Below, piece after piece: positions 42,810 to 51,948 of a stretch of 64,000 bases of DNA. The stretch is from the NCBI RefSeq assembly GCF_002234575.2, contig NZ_CP022464.2:4464001-4528000 (forward strand), given 5' to 3'. The position numbers and the translations under genes are program-made. The notes under the pieces were generated by a model that saw nothing but the letters and a program-made list of their open reading frames with translations, was not told the DNA's origin and ran no database searches. Position 1 is the first letter of the stretch. Each line of letters begins with the position of its first letter. This stretch comes from Enterocloster bolteae (GTDB taxonomy: Bacteria; Bacillota; Clostridia; Lachnospirales; Lachnospiraceae).

Positions 42810-43364
42810 TTAATATATCTTCAGCCGGCCCACTGCCGGCTCATCTTCCTCTTCCATACCGCCCATGCGCAGGCGGAAACAGTGGATGAAATCCACCAGA
42901 TAAAACATGGTAAGCCCTACTGCCAAAACAGTCCCCACATGGCCGGGCAGACTGATCACGGCAGCACGAACCCTTATATCCAGAAAATAAAAGAAAAACA
43001 GGCCCAGAAGTCCCCATGCAAGGCTGCTTTCCAGACAGACCATTCCTTTATAATTAAAGGGTTTGTGGCTGTAGTCCCACCAGAAGGAGCCGAACAGCCG
43101 TACCATAATATTGGCTGTGACCAGTTCCATGGTAGTGGCCATGGCCATGGATGCCGTGTAGAGCTCCATGGGGCTGCCGGAAACAGGCCGCAGAAGCATG
43201 CATGCACCCAGGGCACCGAAACCATATATGACGCAAAAGGGGCCATGGCCAAAGCCACGGTCCACTACAGGCCGCTTATATTCTGCACTCAGCACAATAC
43301 ATTCCAGCAGGTAACCAAGAAAACTATACATAAAAAACCAGTTGATGAAATCATAAATATTCAT
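42810..43364 (-). CDS. Putative ABC-transporter-type membrane protein (CmpB/DUF1113)
   Basis: A 184-residue integral membrane protein. MNIYDFINWFFMYSFLGYLLE, the segment DRGFGHGPFCVIYGFGA and the closing GTVLAVGLTMFYLVDFIHCF fit the family annotated as ABC transporter type IV permease. No ATPase gene is adjacent and the role is unclear. It is followed downstream by maf. About five membrane segments can be counted. Confidence 0.8.
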   Translation of the reverse strand: MNIYDFINWFFMYSFLGYLLECIVLSAEYKRPVVDRGFGHGPFCVIYGFGALGACMLLRPVSGSPMELYTASMAMATTMELVTANIMVRLFGSFWWDYSHKPFNYKGMVCLESSLAWGLLGLFFFYFLDIRVRAAVISLPGHVGTVLAVGLTMFYLVDFIHCFRLRMGGMEEEDEPAVGRLKIY

Positions 43365-43408
43365 GGTATCTTCTGTCCTTCCTGTCTAACATGATACCCC
43401 CCGCCGTA

Positions 43409-43867
43409 TTAATAATAGGAATTCAGGGCCAAAGCCAGTCCAATTCCCAGTATAGCCCCTGCCAGAACCTGCAAAGGCGTGTGTCCCACATACTCCTTAA
43501 GCTTCTCCTGAAGTACCTCCGCATTGAGCTTAAGCGGATTCTCTGAAAGGATGGAATTCAAAAGCTTGGCCTGTTTCCCGGTCTCACGCCTCACTCCGAT
43601 AGCATCATACATGACAATCATGGAGAGCACGAAGGACACGGCAAACTCAAAGGACCCGGCACCGTATTTGAGCAGGGCCGCTGTGGTCAGGCCGCAGACT
43701 GTGGCGGAGTGGGAACTGGGCATACCGCCTGACCCCACCAGGCGCTCCGCGTTAAAATTCTTATTCAAAGCAAAGTCAATCAGAGTCTTTAAGAACTGGG
43801 CAACCACCCATCCTGTAACAGCACTCATAAGAAGCTGATTGCCAAGCATCTGTGTCCATACATTCAT
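43409..43867 (-). CDS. Divergent PAP2 family (DUF212) membrane protein
   Basis: A 152-residue membrane protein of the acid phosphatase-like DUF212 family. The core VGSGGMPSSHSATVCGL gives the conserved SGGMPSSHSA, and YDAIGVRRETGKQA with the second phosphatase-like motif follows. Family members probably act on lipid phosphates, but no substrate is established. It lies upstream of the DUF1113 gene on the same strand. Confidence 0.88.
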   Translation of the reverse strand: MNVWTQMLGNQLLMSAVTGWVVAQFLKTLIDFALNKNFNAERLVGSGGMPSSHSATVCGLTTAALLKYGAGSFEFAVSFVLSMIVMYDAIGVRRETGKQAKLLNSILSENPLKLNAEVLQEKLKEYVGHTPLQVLAGAILGIGLALALNSYY

Positions 43868-43927
43868 AATCGGATTATTCTTTCCCCTTTCAAACGGGCT
43901 CCGGGACGGTTATAGCAAATCGTTGGA

Positions 43928-44440
43928 TTACCGTCTGGCCGGCTGTGCAAACAGGCACATCCGAATCCAGTGCTTAAACCGGGCCGTGGTTTCCACTGTA
44001 CTGCAATATTTATCCGCACAAGTAACTGCATATCCTGCCTTGGATGTGGGAGGTATAAGGGTCAGGGGCCACATATGCCTCAGAATAATCATCCGTTCCT
44101 CCCCGGTCAGCCGGAAATACCGGTCCGCGTTCTCCAGGGCTGCCTTTGGGTGGGTGAATCCATGAAAGTACTGGCCCGTCTCCTTAGCATGGGTATGCCA
44201 ATCGTATAAAAACAAATCATGGAGAAGCCCTGCCCGAGCAGCGCTTCTCCAGTTTCCTCCCAGCTGTTTGCACAGCTTATATCCAAGGTATGAAACCTGT
44301 ATACAGTGGGTCTTACATGTGGTAGTCCCGTGCTGTATGTACTGGTCCATGGACTGGAATACAGGATGGCACAATATATCCTTTACACACTCCATGTACT
44401 CCTGGTCTTCTGTTATTTCTGAAACCATTGACGGCTCCAT
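43928..44440 (-). CDS. HD-domain protein
   Basis: A 170-residue member of the HD phosphohydrolase superfamily. H in THCIQVSYLGY, the HD pair in AGLLHDLFLYDWH, further histidines in HGFTHPKAA and the distal aspartate in VTCADKYCS supply metal ligands. The substrate is unknown; nucleotide or lipid phosphate are options for the class. It stands between glgA and a PAP2-type protein on one strand. Confidence 0.8.
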   Translation of the reverse strand: MEPSMVSEITEDQEYMECVKDILCHPVFQSMDQYIQHGTTTCKTHCIQVSYLGYKLCKQLGGNWRSAARAGLLHDLFLYDWHTHAKETGQYFHGFTHPKAALENADRYFRLTGEERMIILRHMWPLTLIPPTSKAGYAVTCADKYCSTVETTARFKHWIRMCLFAQPARR

Positions 44441-44498
44441 ATGGGCATCACACCTTTCTTAGTTCATCAGCATATTATCCGACATTACAGGTCTGTTG

Positions 44499-45944
44499 TC
44501 AATATCCAATCAGCCAATCATAAAGTTCCTGGTATTTGGCGGCAGAGGTCCACCATGAATAATCCTTGGCCATGGCCCTGTCGATTATTTTATTCCACTC
44601 CCGCCGCTTGCTGCTGTAGACATACTCGGCATAACGCACGCTTCCCAGCATCTCATGAGCATTATAATTCGCAAAGGAGAATCCTGTGCCCTTGCCCTCG
44701 TATTCGTTATAAGGCTCCACGGTATCCTTAAGGCCGCCTGTTTCCCTTACAATGGGAACCGTGCCGTAGCGCAGAGCCATCAGCTGGCTCAGGCCGCATG
44801 GTTCAAACAGGGACGGCATGAGGAACGCATCGCTGGCAGCGTATATCTTATGGGACATAGCCTCTGAGTAGTAAATCTGGGCAGATACCCTGTCATGATA
44901 CTTCCAGTCATAGTGGCGGAACATGTTCTCATAGCGCTCCTCACCGGTTCCCAGAACTACCAGCTGCAAATCGTCGCTGCACAGCTCATCCATGACGCAC
45001 TGAATCAGGTCAAAGCCCTTCTGGTCCGTAAGGCGGGAGACAATGCCCACCATGAACTTCTTCTCGTCCACCGGAAGGCCTAACTCCTGCTGGAGCGCCT
45101 TCTTGTTCTTTATCTTTTCCTTGCGGAAATTCTTGGCATTATAGTTCTGGGCAATATACGTATCAGTCTCAGGATTAAACTCATCATAGTCAATGCCGTT
45201 GACAATTCCCCTGAGGCTTCCGGCCCTGGAACGCATAAGGCCGTCCAGTCCTTCGCCATAAAATGGAAGCTTTATCTCCTCTGCATATGTGCTGCTGACT
45301 GTTGTGATGGCATCAGCAAATACGATACCGCCTTTTAACAGGTTTCCGTCCTTATAGGCCTCCAGCTTATCCGGCGTGAAATAGTAATCCGGCAGCTCGG
45401 TAAAGCGCTTGATAGTCTTTACATCCCACACGCCCTGGAACTTCAGGTTGTGGATGGTGATTACAGACTTCATATTGCAGAAAAACTCTCCCTCGCGGAA
45501 CTTATCCTTGAGAAGAACAGGAATCAATCCTGTCTGCCAGTCATGGCAGTGTACCACATCGGGCTGGAATCCAATCACAGGCAACGCTGATAAGGCCGCC
45601 CGGCAGAAAAAGCAGAACTTCTCCAGATCCCAATACCAGTCCCCGTATGGCTTTGCGCCATTAAAATAGCTCTCATTATCAATAAAGTAAAAGGTTATAC
45701 CCTCATGTACGTACTGCAGGATGCCCACATAACGGCTCTGTCCCAGATAATCCATATAGAAGTGGTGTACATATTTCATCTTGTCGCGCCACTCCTGTTT
45801 GATGCAAAGGTACTTGGGGATGATGACCCTGACATCAAAATACTCTTTATCAAAGCATTTTGGCAGGGAGCCTACTACGTCTGCCAGTCCTCCTGTTTTA
45901 ATAAACGGCACTGCTTCTGAAGCTGCAAATAGTATTTTCTTCAT
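44499..45944 (-). CDS. glgA: Glycogen synthase
   Basis: A 481-residue GT5 enzyme that extends alpha-1,4-glucan from ADP-glucose. KTGGLADVVGSLPK at residue 15 binds the nucleotide sugar; the C-terminal lobe has VGIVSRLTDQKGFDL and the catalytic SLFEPCGLSQLMALRYGTVPIVRETGGLKDTV. Length is as usual. Start ATG 45944 with GGGAGG upstream. It is not beside other glycogen genes and carries its own leader, so it may be expressed alone, possibly during sporulation as its neighbour is spo0A. Confidence 0.94.
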   Translation of the reverse strand: MKKILFAASEAVPFIKTGGLADVVGSLPKCFDKEYFDVRVIIPKYLCIKQEWRDKMKYVHHFYMDYLGQSRYVGILQYVHEGITFYFIDNESYFNGAKPYGDWYWDLEKFCFFCRAALSALPVIGFQPDVVHCHDWQTGLIPVLLKDKFREGEFFCNMKSVITIHNLKFQGVWDVKTIKRFTELPDYYFTPDKLEAYKDGNLLKGGIVFADAITTVSSTYAEEIKLPFYGEGLDGLMRSRAGSLRGIVNGIDYDEFNPETDTYIAQNYNAKNFRKEKIKNKKALQQELGLPVDEKKFMVGIVSRLTDQKGFDLIQCVMDELCSDDLQLVVLGTGEERYENMFRHYDWKYHDRVSAQIYYSEAMSHKIYAASDAFLMPSLFEPCGLSQLMALRYGTVPIVRETGGLKDTVEPYNEYEGKGTGFSFANYNAHEMLGSVRYAEYVYSSKRREWNKIIDRAMAKDYSWWTSAAKYQELYDWLIGY

Positions 45945-46041
45945 CAAAACCTCCCTCTCCTGACGAACAGGTTCTATATGCCTTTCCTAATAGTATACCT
46001 TACTTTTCCGAAATTAGGAAGTTGTTTCTGATGAATTTGTC

Positions 46042-46860
46042 TTAAATTTTTTTGTATTCCAAGAGTATTTTATCCGATATCAGCGCAATGAATTCAGAAT
46101 TGGTAGGCTTACCCTTTCCGGTACTGATTGTATAACCGAAAACTTCATCGATGGTTTCCATCTTGCCTCTGCCCCAGGCCACCTCGATGGCATGACGTAT
46201 AGCTCGTTCCACCCGGCTGGCCGTTGTCTGGTTGCGTTTGGCTATGGCCGGATATAGAATTTTCGTCACACTGCTCATCATTTCCTGGTCTTCCACCGAC
46301 ATGGCGATGGCATCCCGCAGATACTGATATCCTTTAATGTGGGCCGGTATGCCCAGCTCATGAAGCATCTTTGTAATGTCCGTCTCCAGATGCTCCTTCA
46401 TGTACTCTTCCCTGGTTATATGGGATTCTTCCCCCGGCTCAAAAGGAGCCGTTATTACTTTTCCTGCCGGCTGTTTATTGGGCAGTTTTCCAATATGACG
46501 AATCTTGTTTACCAGGATTTCCTTGTCGAAGGGTTTCATCAGATAGTAATTAGCGCCCGCCTTAAAGGCATCTTCTGTCATCTGTTCTCCACCTACTGCA
46601 CTAAGTATAATGAATGCAGGATTTTTCAGGAAAGTATGCTCGCTTTTCACTTTTTCCACCACGGATATACCGTCAATTTTCGGCATTACCAAATCCAGCA
46701 GTACAATGTCCGGCGTTGTGTCAACAATCATGTTAATGGCATCAGCGCCATTGTCTGCCTTTCCAATTACAGATAATCCGTCTTCTGCGTTAATCAGTTC
46801 ATCCAGCGTATTCAGAATCAGCGGATTGTCATCGACAATCGCAACATTCAGCTTTTCCAC
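46042..46860 (-). CDS. spo0A: Sporulation transcription factor Spo0A
   Basis: A 272-residue response regulator that starts sporulation. Receiver: acidic pair DD near residues 10-11, phosphorylatable Asp56 in DIVLLDLVMPK, Lys109 in LMKPFD. The C-terminal effector has GIPAHIKGYQYLRDAI and the DNA-recognition helix SRVERAIRHAIEVAWGRG, followed by TGKGKPTNSEFIALISD. Its position after spoIVB and recN is the classical Bacillus/Clostridium order and shows a spore-forming organism. A promoter and a Spo0A box are seen upstream. Confidence 0.97.
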   Translation of the reverse strand: MEKLNVAIVDDNPLILNTLDELINAEDGLSVIGKADNGADAINMIVDTTPDIVLLDLVMPKIDGISVVEKVKSEHTFLKNPAFIILSAVGGEQMTEDAFKAGANYYLMKPFDKEILVNKIRHIGKLPNKQPAGKVITAPFEPGEESHITREEYMKEHLETDITKMLHELGIPAHIKGYQYLRDAIAMSVEDQEMMSSVTKILYPAIAKRNQTTASRVERAIRHAIEVAWGRGKMETIDEVFGYTISTGKGKPTNSEFIALISDKILLEYKKI

Positions 46861-47052
46861 TTCCTTTTACCTCCTAAAATTGTTTGCCTGTGCTGAACTA
46901 CCTGCCAAAAAATCGGTAGCTGCTATTCGACCACCTTAACATCAAATCCATCTCCTTCGTCAATATAATTCCTGGCGAAATTTATTATATATGGTCCCCA
47001 TACCATATAGCAACGATTCGTGGTCGCAATTTTAGACACGCGTCGAGATTAA

Positions 47053-47081
47053 ATTGTATCATTTTTGGTGTCATTTTGCAA
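47053..47081 (-). promoter_or_regulatory. Sigma-A promoter of spo0A
   Basis: On the minus strand TTGCAA and TACAAT are separated by exactly 17 bp. The leader to the start codon is about 185 bases. Confidence 0.6.
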
Positions 47082-47147
47082 TTATTAATTATATTGATTA
47101 ACATTTCTGTAACTAACAATCGGTTTTATTCCTTTATTTTACATTAA

Positions 47148-47154
47148 TTCGACA
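47148..47154 (-). promoter_or_regulatory. Spo0A box upstream of spo0A
   Basis: TTCGACA here is the complement of the consensus TGTCGAA. It lies about 70 bases upstream of the -35 box and next to AAAGGAATAA, which resembles a sigma-H -35 box although a well-spaced -10 was not found. Autoregulation is expected in this family of regulators. Confidence 0.5.
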
Positions 47155-47434
47155 CCATTTTTGTAATTTCAGCACGTTGATGTTTCAATTCATTATATTC
47201 TCACAGGCACGATTATAGAACGCAAACATCTCTATTTTTCCTCCTGATATTTAAAACTTTGGCAAAATCTCAGGAGGGGGTGAGGCAGTATTTGTCGATT
47301 TTTGACGAGGGGGTGGTTTTATGGCGGGGGCGCAGAAAAATCAGGATGATACCTGCGGCTCTGTCGTCCTTCTTTATCGCCTGCTCCATGAGCAGGCTCC
47401 CAAGGCCTTTCTTTTCACTATGTCCTGCCCGGAC

Positions 47435-48712
47435 TCAATGCTCCATCATATTCTCAATTAAAATCCCGTACCCTCTGCTGGCATCCTGCACAAACACATG
47501 GGTCACTGCCCCGGCCAGCTTCCCGTCCTGGATAATCGGGCTGCCGCTCATTCCCTGCACGATTCCTCCTGTCAGCTCCAATAGCTCCGGATCCGTCACC
47601 TTAATGACCATACTTTTGTTCTTATGGCCGGAATTATAGTCCACCTTTTGGATCTCAATGGCGTAATCCTTCAGCTCGCCGGAAATATTGCTGCGGATAT
47701 AAGCCGGTCCCTGCTTTACATCCTGGCGGCAGGCGATTTCCATGGGTTCTCCTGATATCTGCTTTTTAAACTGCTGGTTGACCGTGCCGAATATGCCCTC
47801 ATTTGTGTTCTTTTCTATATCTCCCATATGGGACTGGGGGCCGTAGTAAATTACGCCGGACAGCAGTCCTGGTTTTCCCATGGATCCTTTTTCTATTCCC
47901 ATGATTTCCGTGGAATACAGGGCTCCGTCGGAGGATTCCACTAGATCGCCTGTATCGCTGTCGCTGATTCCATGGCCCAGCGCGCCGAACCTGCCGTTCA
48001 TATCCACATAGGTAATGGTGCCGATACCCTGGGTATCGTCCCTGACCCATGCTCCCAGCTTGTACTGCCCGTCAGCGCCCTGGACCGGCTTCAGGCTTAT
48101 ATCCACGTCCTCGCCTTCCCTGCGCACCTGGAGCACGCAGTCCTGGCCCCCTGACTCGCTGACAGCCCGTATCAGATCCTCCTTTGTGTTCATGGGCTTT
48201 CCGTTGAACGCTTCGATATAGTCACCTGATTTCAGTATTCCGTATGCCGGTTCCACCTCCATGCCATCGCTTCCCGTGATTCGCCCGGTGCCGATGACCA
48301 TGACGCCATCCGATTTCAGATAGATGCCGATGGGTGAGCCGCAGGGAATGGCATACCTGGTGTCCACCACATCCACCTGTATGTCCTTTAATTTTATAAC
48401 TCCAAACAGCTTAAGACCTACCTGGTAGCTTCCCTTTTCTCCCCCGAACATGGAAAAATGGTCCCTGCCGCTTATGGTAATCTGATCTGCCGGTATATTG
48501 CTCTCATTGGACAGGGCTACCTCCTGGCTGTCGCTGGATATGGTTGCCTTTAAAGGCAGGCCAAAGGAAAATTCCTCCTCTTCATTTTCTATAATGCTCA
48601 CCCGGTCTGGCACTGCCTGGTCCATGTAATACCACGTGTACCCCGTAACAGCCACAGCGGACAGCCAGAAAATGCGCCCCAGCCACCGGTAAAAGATTGA
48701 TTTCCCCTTCAT
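47435..48712 (-). CDS. spoIVB: SpoIVB peptidase
   Basis: A 425-residue sporulation serine protease of family S55. A membrane anchor (FYRWLGRIFWLSAVAVTGYTWYYMD) is followed by a PDZ domain (YGILKSGDYIEAFNGKPMNTKEDLI) and the catalytic domain, with His in ALGHGISDSDTGDL and Ser in GIVQGMSGSPIIQDGKLAGAVTHV. In Bacillus it cuts SpoIVFA and starts sigma-K signalling from the forespore. It sits between recN and spo0A. A GAGGCAGGG-like site upstream supports the ATG 48712 start. Confidence 0.94.
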   Translation of the reverse strand: MKGKSIFYRWLGRIFWLSAVAVTGYTWYYMDQAVPDRVSIIENEEEEFSFGLPLKATISSDSQEVALSNESNIPADQITISGRDHFSMFGGEKGSYQVGLKLFGVIKLKDIQVDVVDTRYAIPCGSPIGIYLKSDGVMVIGTGRITGSDGMEVEPAYGILKSGDYIEAFNGKPMNTKEDLIRAVSESGGQDCVLQVRREGEDVDISLKPVQGADGQYKLGAWVRDDTQGIGTITYVDMNGRFGALGHGISDSDTGDLVESSDGALYSTEIMGIEKGSMGKPGLLSGVIYYGPQSHMGDIEKNTNEGIFGTVNQQFKKQISGEPMEIACRQDVKQGPAYIRSNISGELKDYAIEIQKVDYNSGHKNKSMVIKVTDPELLELTGGIVQGMSGSPIIQDGKLAGAVTHVFVQDASRGYGILIENMMEH

Positions 48713-48864
48713 CGCCCTGCCTCCTTATATAGTCATTCATGTTAAATGGGTCAATACAAAGCCATAGTTCCTCCATTTGGGGATGAACCACAACAAAAAA
48801 AAGAAAGAAGCAACGTTCAATGCCTCTTTCTTAGTATTATCCATCCTCAGAATTTCAATCTGTT

Positions 48865-50523
48865 TTATTTTGTTCTGTCTGCCAATTCCTTCATTTCACC
48901 TGCGTTCTTAAGCACTGCCTCCGTAATCCTGGCGCCGCCTAACAGCCTGGCCAGCTCTTCTACGGAAGCCTGCCTGTCTAACAGACGGATGGTGGTTATG
49001 GTCCTGCCCTGGCTGGCAGATTTTGCAATTTCAAAATGCGAATCCGCCATGGCCGCTATCTGCGGCAGGTGGGTGATGCAGATGACCTGGTGGCTCCTTG
49101 CTATGAGCATGAGCTTCTCCGATACCTTCTGGGCGGTTCGCCCGCTGATACCAGTATCTATCTCGTCAAAAATCAGTGTGGGGATATCATCGGAATCAGC
49201 CAGCACAGTTTTGATAGCCAGCATGATTCTGGAAAGCTCTCCTCCTGACGCCACATCCATAAGAGGACGCATGGGCTGTCCCGGATTGGTTGAAATCAGG
49301 AACTGGGCCCCGTCCCATCCGGATGGGGTAAAATGATCCAGTTTTTCAAATTCCATGTCAAATTCCACATCCAGGAAATTCAAATCCACCAGACCCTGCC
49401 TGATTTTCTTTACAAGCGTCCTGGATGCCTTTTTACGTATCCCTGTTAATTGTGTGCAGAGTTTCTCCAAACCATTCCTGCATTCTTCTAATTCCTGCTC
49501 CATACGCTTTTTGTGAGCGTCATAGTCTTCCAGTTCTCCCAGCCTTTTCTTTTTTTGTTCCAATTTCTGGAATATAGCCTCCACGGTCGGCCCGTATTTT
49601 GCCTGAAGGTTATGTATCAGATCCAGGCGTTCCTCGGTTTTTCTGAATGTTTCCTCGTCCATCTCCATGGAATCCAGATAGGCAGACATCTCTCTTCCCG
49701 CGTCCCTCAGAATGGAATCCGCATCATAGAGCTGGTCCCGGACGCCGCCCAGGCTCTCATCGTACTCTGACGCCTGCTCCACCTCTTTTAAAGCCCTTGC
49801 CAGCCAATCTCCCTCCACTGCCTCGTAAGCGGCTCCCAGACACTCTGCAATGCGCCTGGAATGGGAATAACGGCGGTAAACCGAGGTAAGCTCCTCCTCC
49901 TCCCCTTCCTTCAGGGCCGATGCCTCTATCTCCTCTATCTCAAACCGGAGGAAGTCAGCCTCCCGGATACGGCTTTCAGCATCCAAATCAAACCCCCTCA
50001 GCTTTTCTTCAAGGGAACGGTATATACGGTACCTGTCTGCAATTGTCTGTTTTACAGGCTGGGTCGCGGCCTTGACATAGGCGTCCAGAATTTCAAGATG
50101 CTTGGATTTGTAAAGCAGGGACTGATGCTCATGCTGCCCGTGTATATCCAGCAGCAGGCCGGTAATCTGGCTCAGTCTGGCCATGGTCACTGTCTCATCG
50201 TTGATACGGCTGATGCTCCTGGCAGAAGTCAGCTTTCTGGATATGATTACCAGTCCGTCCTCTGTGGGTTCCACATCCAGCTCCCTGAGAGCCTTCCGCT
50301 TTTCCTCCCCTGTGACGGAAAACACTAGCTCAATATAGGCGTAGTCTGCCCCGGGACGTATACTGCCTTTCGGTGCCTTGCCGCCCAGGGCCATGGTTAC
50401 GGAACCGATGATAATGGATTTGCCGGCTCCGGTTTCACCGGTGAGGATATTGAGACCCTCACCGAATTCCACATCCGCTTTCTCAATAAGGGCCAGGTTC
50501 TTTACATGCAGTTCCAGTAACAT
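48865..50523 (-). CDS. recN: DNA repair protein RecN
   Basis: A 552-residue SMC-like ATPase for double-strand-break repair. Walker A is GETGAGKSIIIGS, the ABC signature DVASGGELSRIMLAIK and Walker B TLIFDEIDTGISG; between them lies a coiled coil. The start at 50523 (AAGGGG upstream) gives MLLELHVKNLALIEKADVEF; the open frame before it is not conserved. It follows argR by about 18 bases, as in most Firmicutes. Confidence 0.95.
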   Translation of the reverse strand: MLLELHVKNLALIEKADVEFGEGLNILTGETGAGKSIIIGSVTMALGGKAPKGSIRPGADYAYIELVFSVTGEEKRKALRELDVEPTEDGLVIISRKLTSARSISRINDETVTMARLSQITGLLLDIHGQHEHQSLLYKSKHLEILDAYVKAATQPVKQTIADRYRIYRSLEEKLRGFDLDAESRIREADFLRFEIEEIEASALKEGEEEELTSVYRRYSHSRRIAECLGAAYEAVEGDWLARALKEVEQASEYDESLGGVRDQLYDADSILRDAGREMSAYLDSMEMDEETFRKTEERLDLIHNLQAKYGPTVEAIFQKLEQKKKRLGELEDYDAHKKRMEQELEECRNGLEKLCTQLTGIRKKASRTLVKKIRQGLVDLNFLDVEFDMEFEKLDHFTPSGWDGAQFLISTNPGQPMRPLMDVASGGELSRIMLAIKTVLADSDDIPTLIFDEIDTGISGRTAQKVSEKLMLIARSHQVICITHLPQIAAMADSHFEIAKSASQGRTITTIRLLDRQASVEELARLLGGARITEAVLKNAGEMKELADRTK

Positions 50524-50540
50524 ATTACACCCCTTTTCCG

Positions 50541-50993
50541 TTAGTCTTCCACCATTTTCTTGATTTTCTCCATGACAATGATGGTATCGTCCACACTGCG
50601 TATGGCACACATGATGGTATCATCACCTGCAATACAGCCCACGATTTCGTGGAACTGGATGGCGTCCAGGGCAGCAGCCACAGCCATGGCCATGCCGGAT
50701 ACGGTCTTGATTACCAGGATATTCTGAGCCATGTCCATGGACATGTATCCGTCCTTAAGGATGCGGATATATTTGATGGCAGATGTCCCCCTGGGGCTCT
50801 CCAATACCATGTAGCGCTGTCTGCCGCTCTCCGACTGCATCTTGGTCAGCTTCAGTTCACGGATATCCCTGGAAACAGTTGCCTGGGTCACATTGAAACC
50901 AGCTTCATTCAGCCTTTCAGCCAGCTCCTCCTGTGTCTCTATCTCATATTTTCCAATTAATTCGACAATTTTGCTGTGGCGCTCTACCTTCAT
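50541..50993 (-). CDS. argR: Arginine repressor ArgR
   Basis: A 150-residue regulator of arginine synthesis and breakdown. The winged helix-turn-helix (HSKIVELIGKYEIETQEELAERL ... ATVSRDIRELKLTK) binds DNA, and the C-terminal oligomerisation domain has VGCIAGDDTIMCAIRS, the arginine-binding GDDT motif. It lies in the nadK-argR-recN order of clostridia. Confidence 0.95.
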   Translation of the reverse strand: MKVERHSKIVELIGKYEIETQEELAERLNEAGFNVTQATVSRDIRELKLTKMQSESGRQRYMVLESPRGTSAIKYIRILKDGYMSMDMAQNILVIKTVSGMAMAVAAALDAIQFHEIVGCIAGDDTIMCAIRSVDDTIIVMEKIKKMVED

Positions 50994-51044
50994 GTGAGAC
51001 GCTTCCCTCCTTGTTGATTTATAATGTTCTGCGGATCCTGATGT

Positions 51045-51887
51045 CTATATTCCTCCAAGATGGTTGCTGAGGTTCTGCATAAATGATATCTGCTTTACCT
51101 TTATCATCACTGTCTGCAGCTCGGAACACCGTATGTCTATACAGTCCCCTGCCTTTAATTCCATGGACGTATCCCCGTCAAAGGATACGACCTGACCGCT
51201 GTTAAGGACCTTGATCCTAACCCTGTCCTCCGGTGCCAGCACGATACTCCTGGCATTGAGGGAGTGGGAGCAGATAGGTGTCAGCACCATCATCCTGGCC
51301 CCCGGCGCTATGACCGGCCCTCCCGCCGAAAGATTATAGGCTGTGGAGCCTGTAGGCGTGGCTACCAGGACACCGTCTGCCGCGTATTCATTGAGATACT
51401 CGTCATTGACATAGACGCTGTAGCGAAGCACCTTCAGGGGATCCTTTCTGGTAATGGCAATTTCATTGAGGGCGATATCCTTTAAAAGAGTCTCTTCCCT
51501 CCGCCATGCTGTCCCGTGTATCATCATCCGCCGTTCCAGCTGGTAACGCTCATTTAACAGGGACTCCAGGACCGGCGCAATGTCTTCCTGGCGGCTCACC
51601 TGGTTGAGATATCCCAGATGGCCCCTGTTCACCCCCAGCATGGGAATGTTGCGGCCCGCCAGGTCCCTGGCAGCCTGTATGAGGGTACCGTCCCCTCCGA
51701 TTGTTATGACGCACTCCGTATCCTCCGGCACCTGGGCCCCGTCAATGTGGGCTGCCCCCCTGGTTCTCTCAGGTGTATGGTGCAGGAGGCATTCTGCTCC
51801 CTTTGCCTCCAGGTAAGCCTTGATAAACACCTGGGCCTCCTGTACATATTCTTTGTCAAGATTGGCAATAATATAAAAATGTTTCAT
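51045..51887 (-). CDS. nadK: NAD kinase
   Basis: A 280-residue enzyme that phosphorylates NAD to NADP. VITIGGDGTLIQAAR holds the GGDG motif, NEIAITRKDPLKV and DGVLVATPTGSTAYNLSAGGPV are the NAD-binding and zinc-independent active-site signatures. Located between tlyA and argR on one strand; the cluster is likely one operon with dxs at its head. Confidence 0.95.
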   Translation of the reverse strand: MKHFYIIANLDKEYVQEAQVFIKAYLEAKGAECLLHHTPERTRGAAHIDGAQVPEDTECVITIGGDGTLIQAARDLAGRNIPMLGVNRGHLGYLNQVSRQEDIAPVLESLLNERYQLERRMMIHGTAWRREETLLKDIALNEIAITRKDPLKVLRYSVYVNDEYLNEYAADGVLVATPTGSTAYNLSAGGPVIAPGARMMVLTPICSHSLNARSIVLAPEDRVRIKVLNSGQVVSFDGDTSMELKAGDCIDIRCSELQTVMIKVKQISFMQNLSNHLGGI

Positions 51888-51948
51888 GGTTATGGGGCTC
51901 CTGACGTTTTTATACGTTATTTATCCATTTGTGCAAACCGCCGGCCGT

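Larger units (their letters stand above)
46861..47434. other. Long spo0A upstream region
   Basis: About 570 bases between spoIVB and spo0A. It contains the sigma-A promoter and the Spo0A box listed separately, a TGTCGATTTTTGACGA stretch near 47291 that loosely resembles another box pair, and a G-rich segment (47270-47330). No gene is seen. The 190-base untranslated leader holds no recognised riboswitch. Confidence 0.5.
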
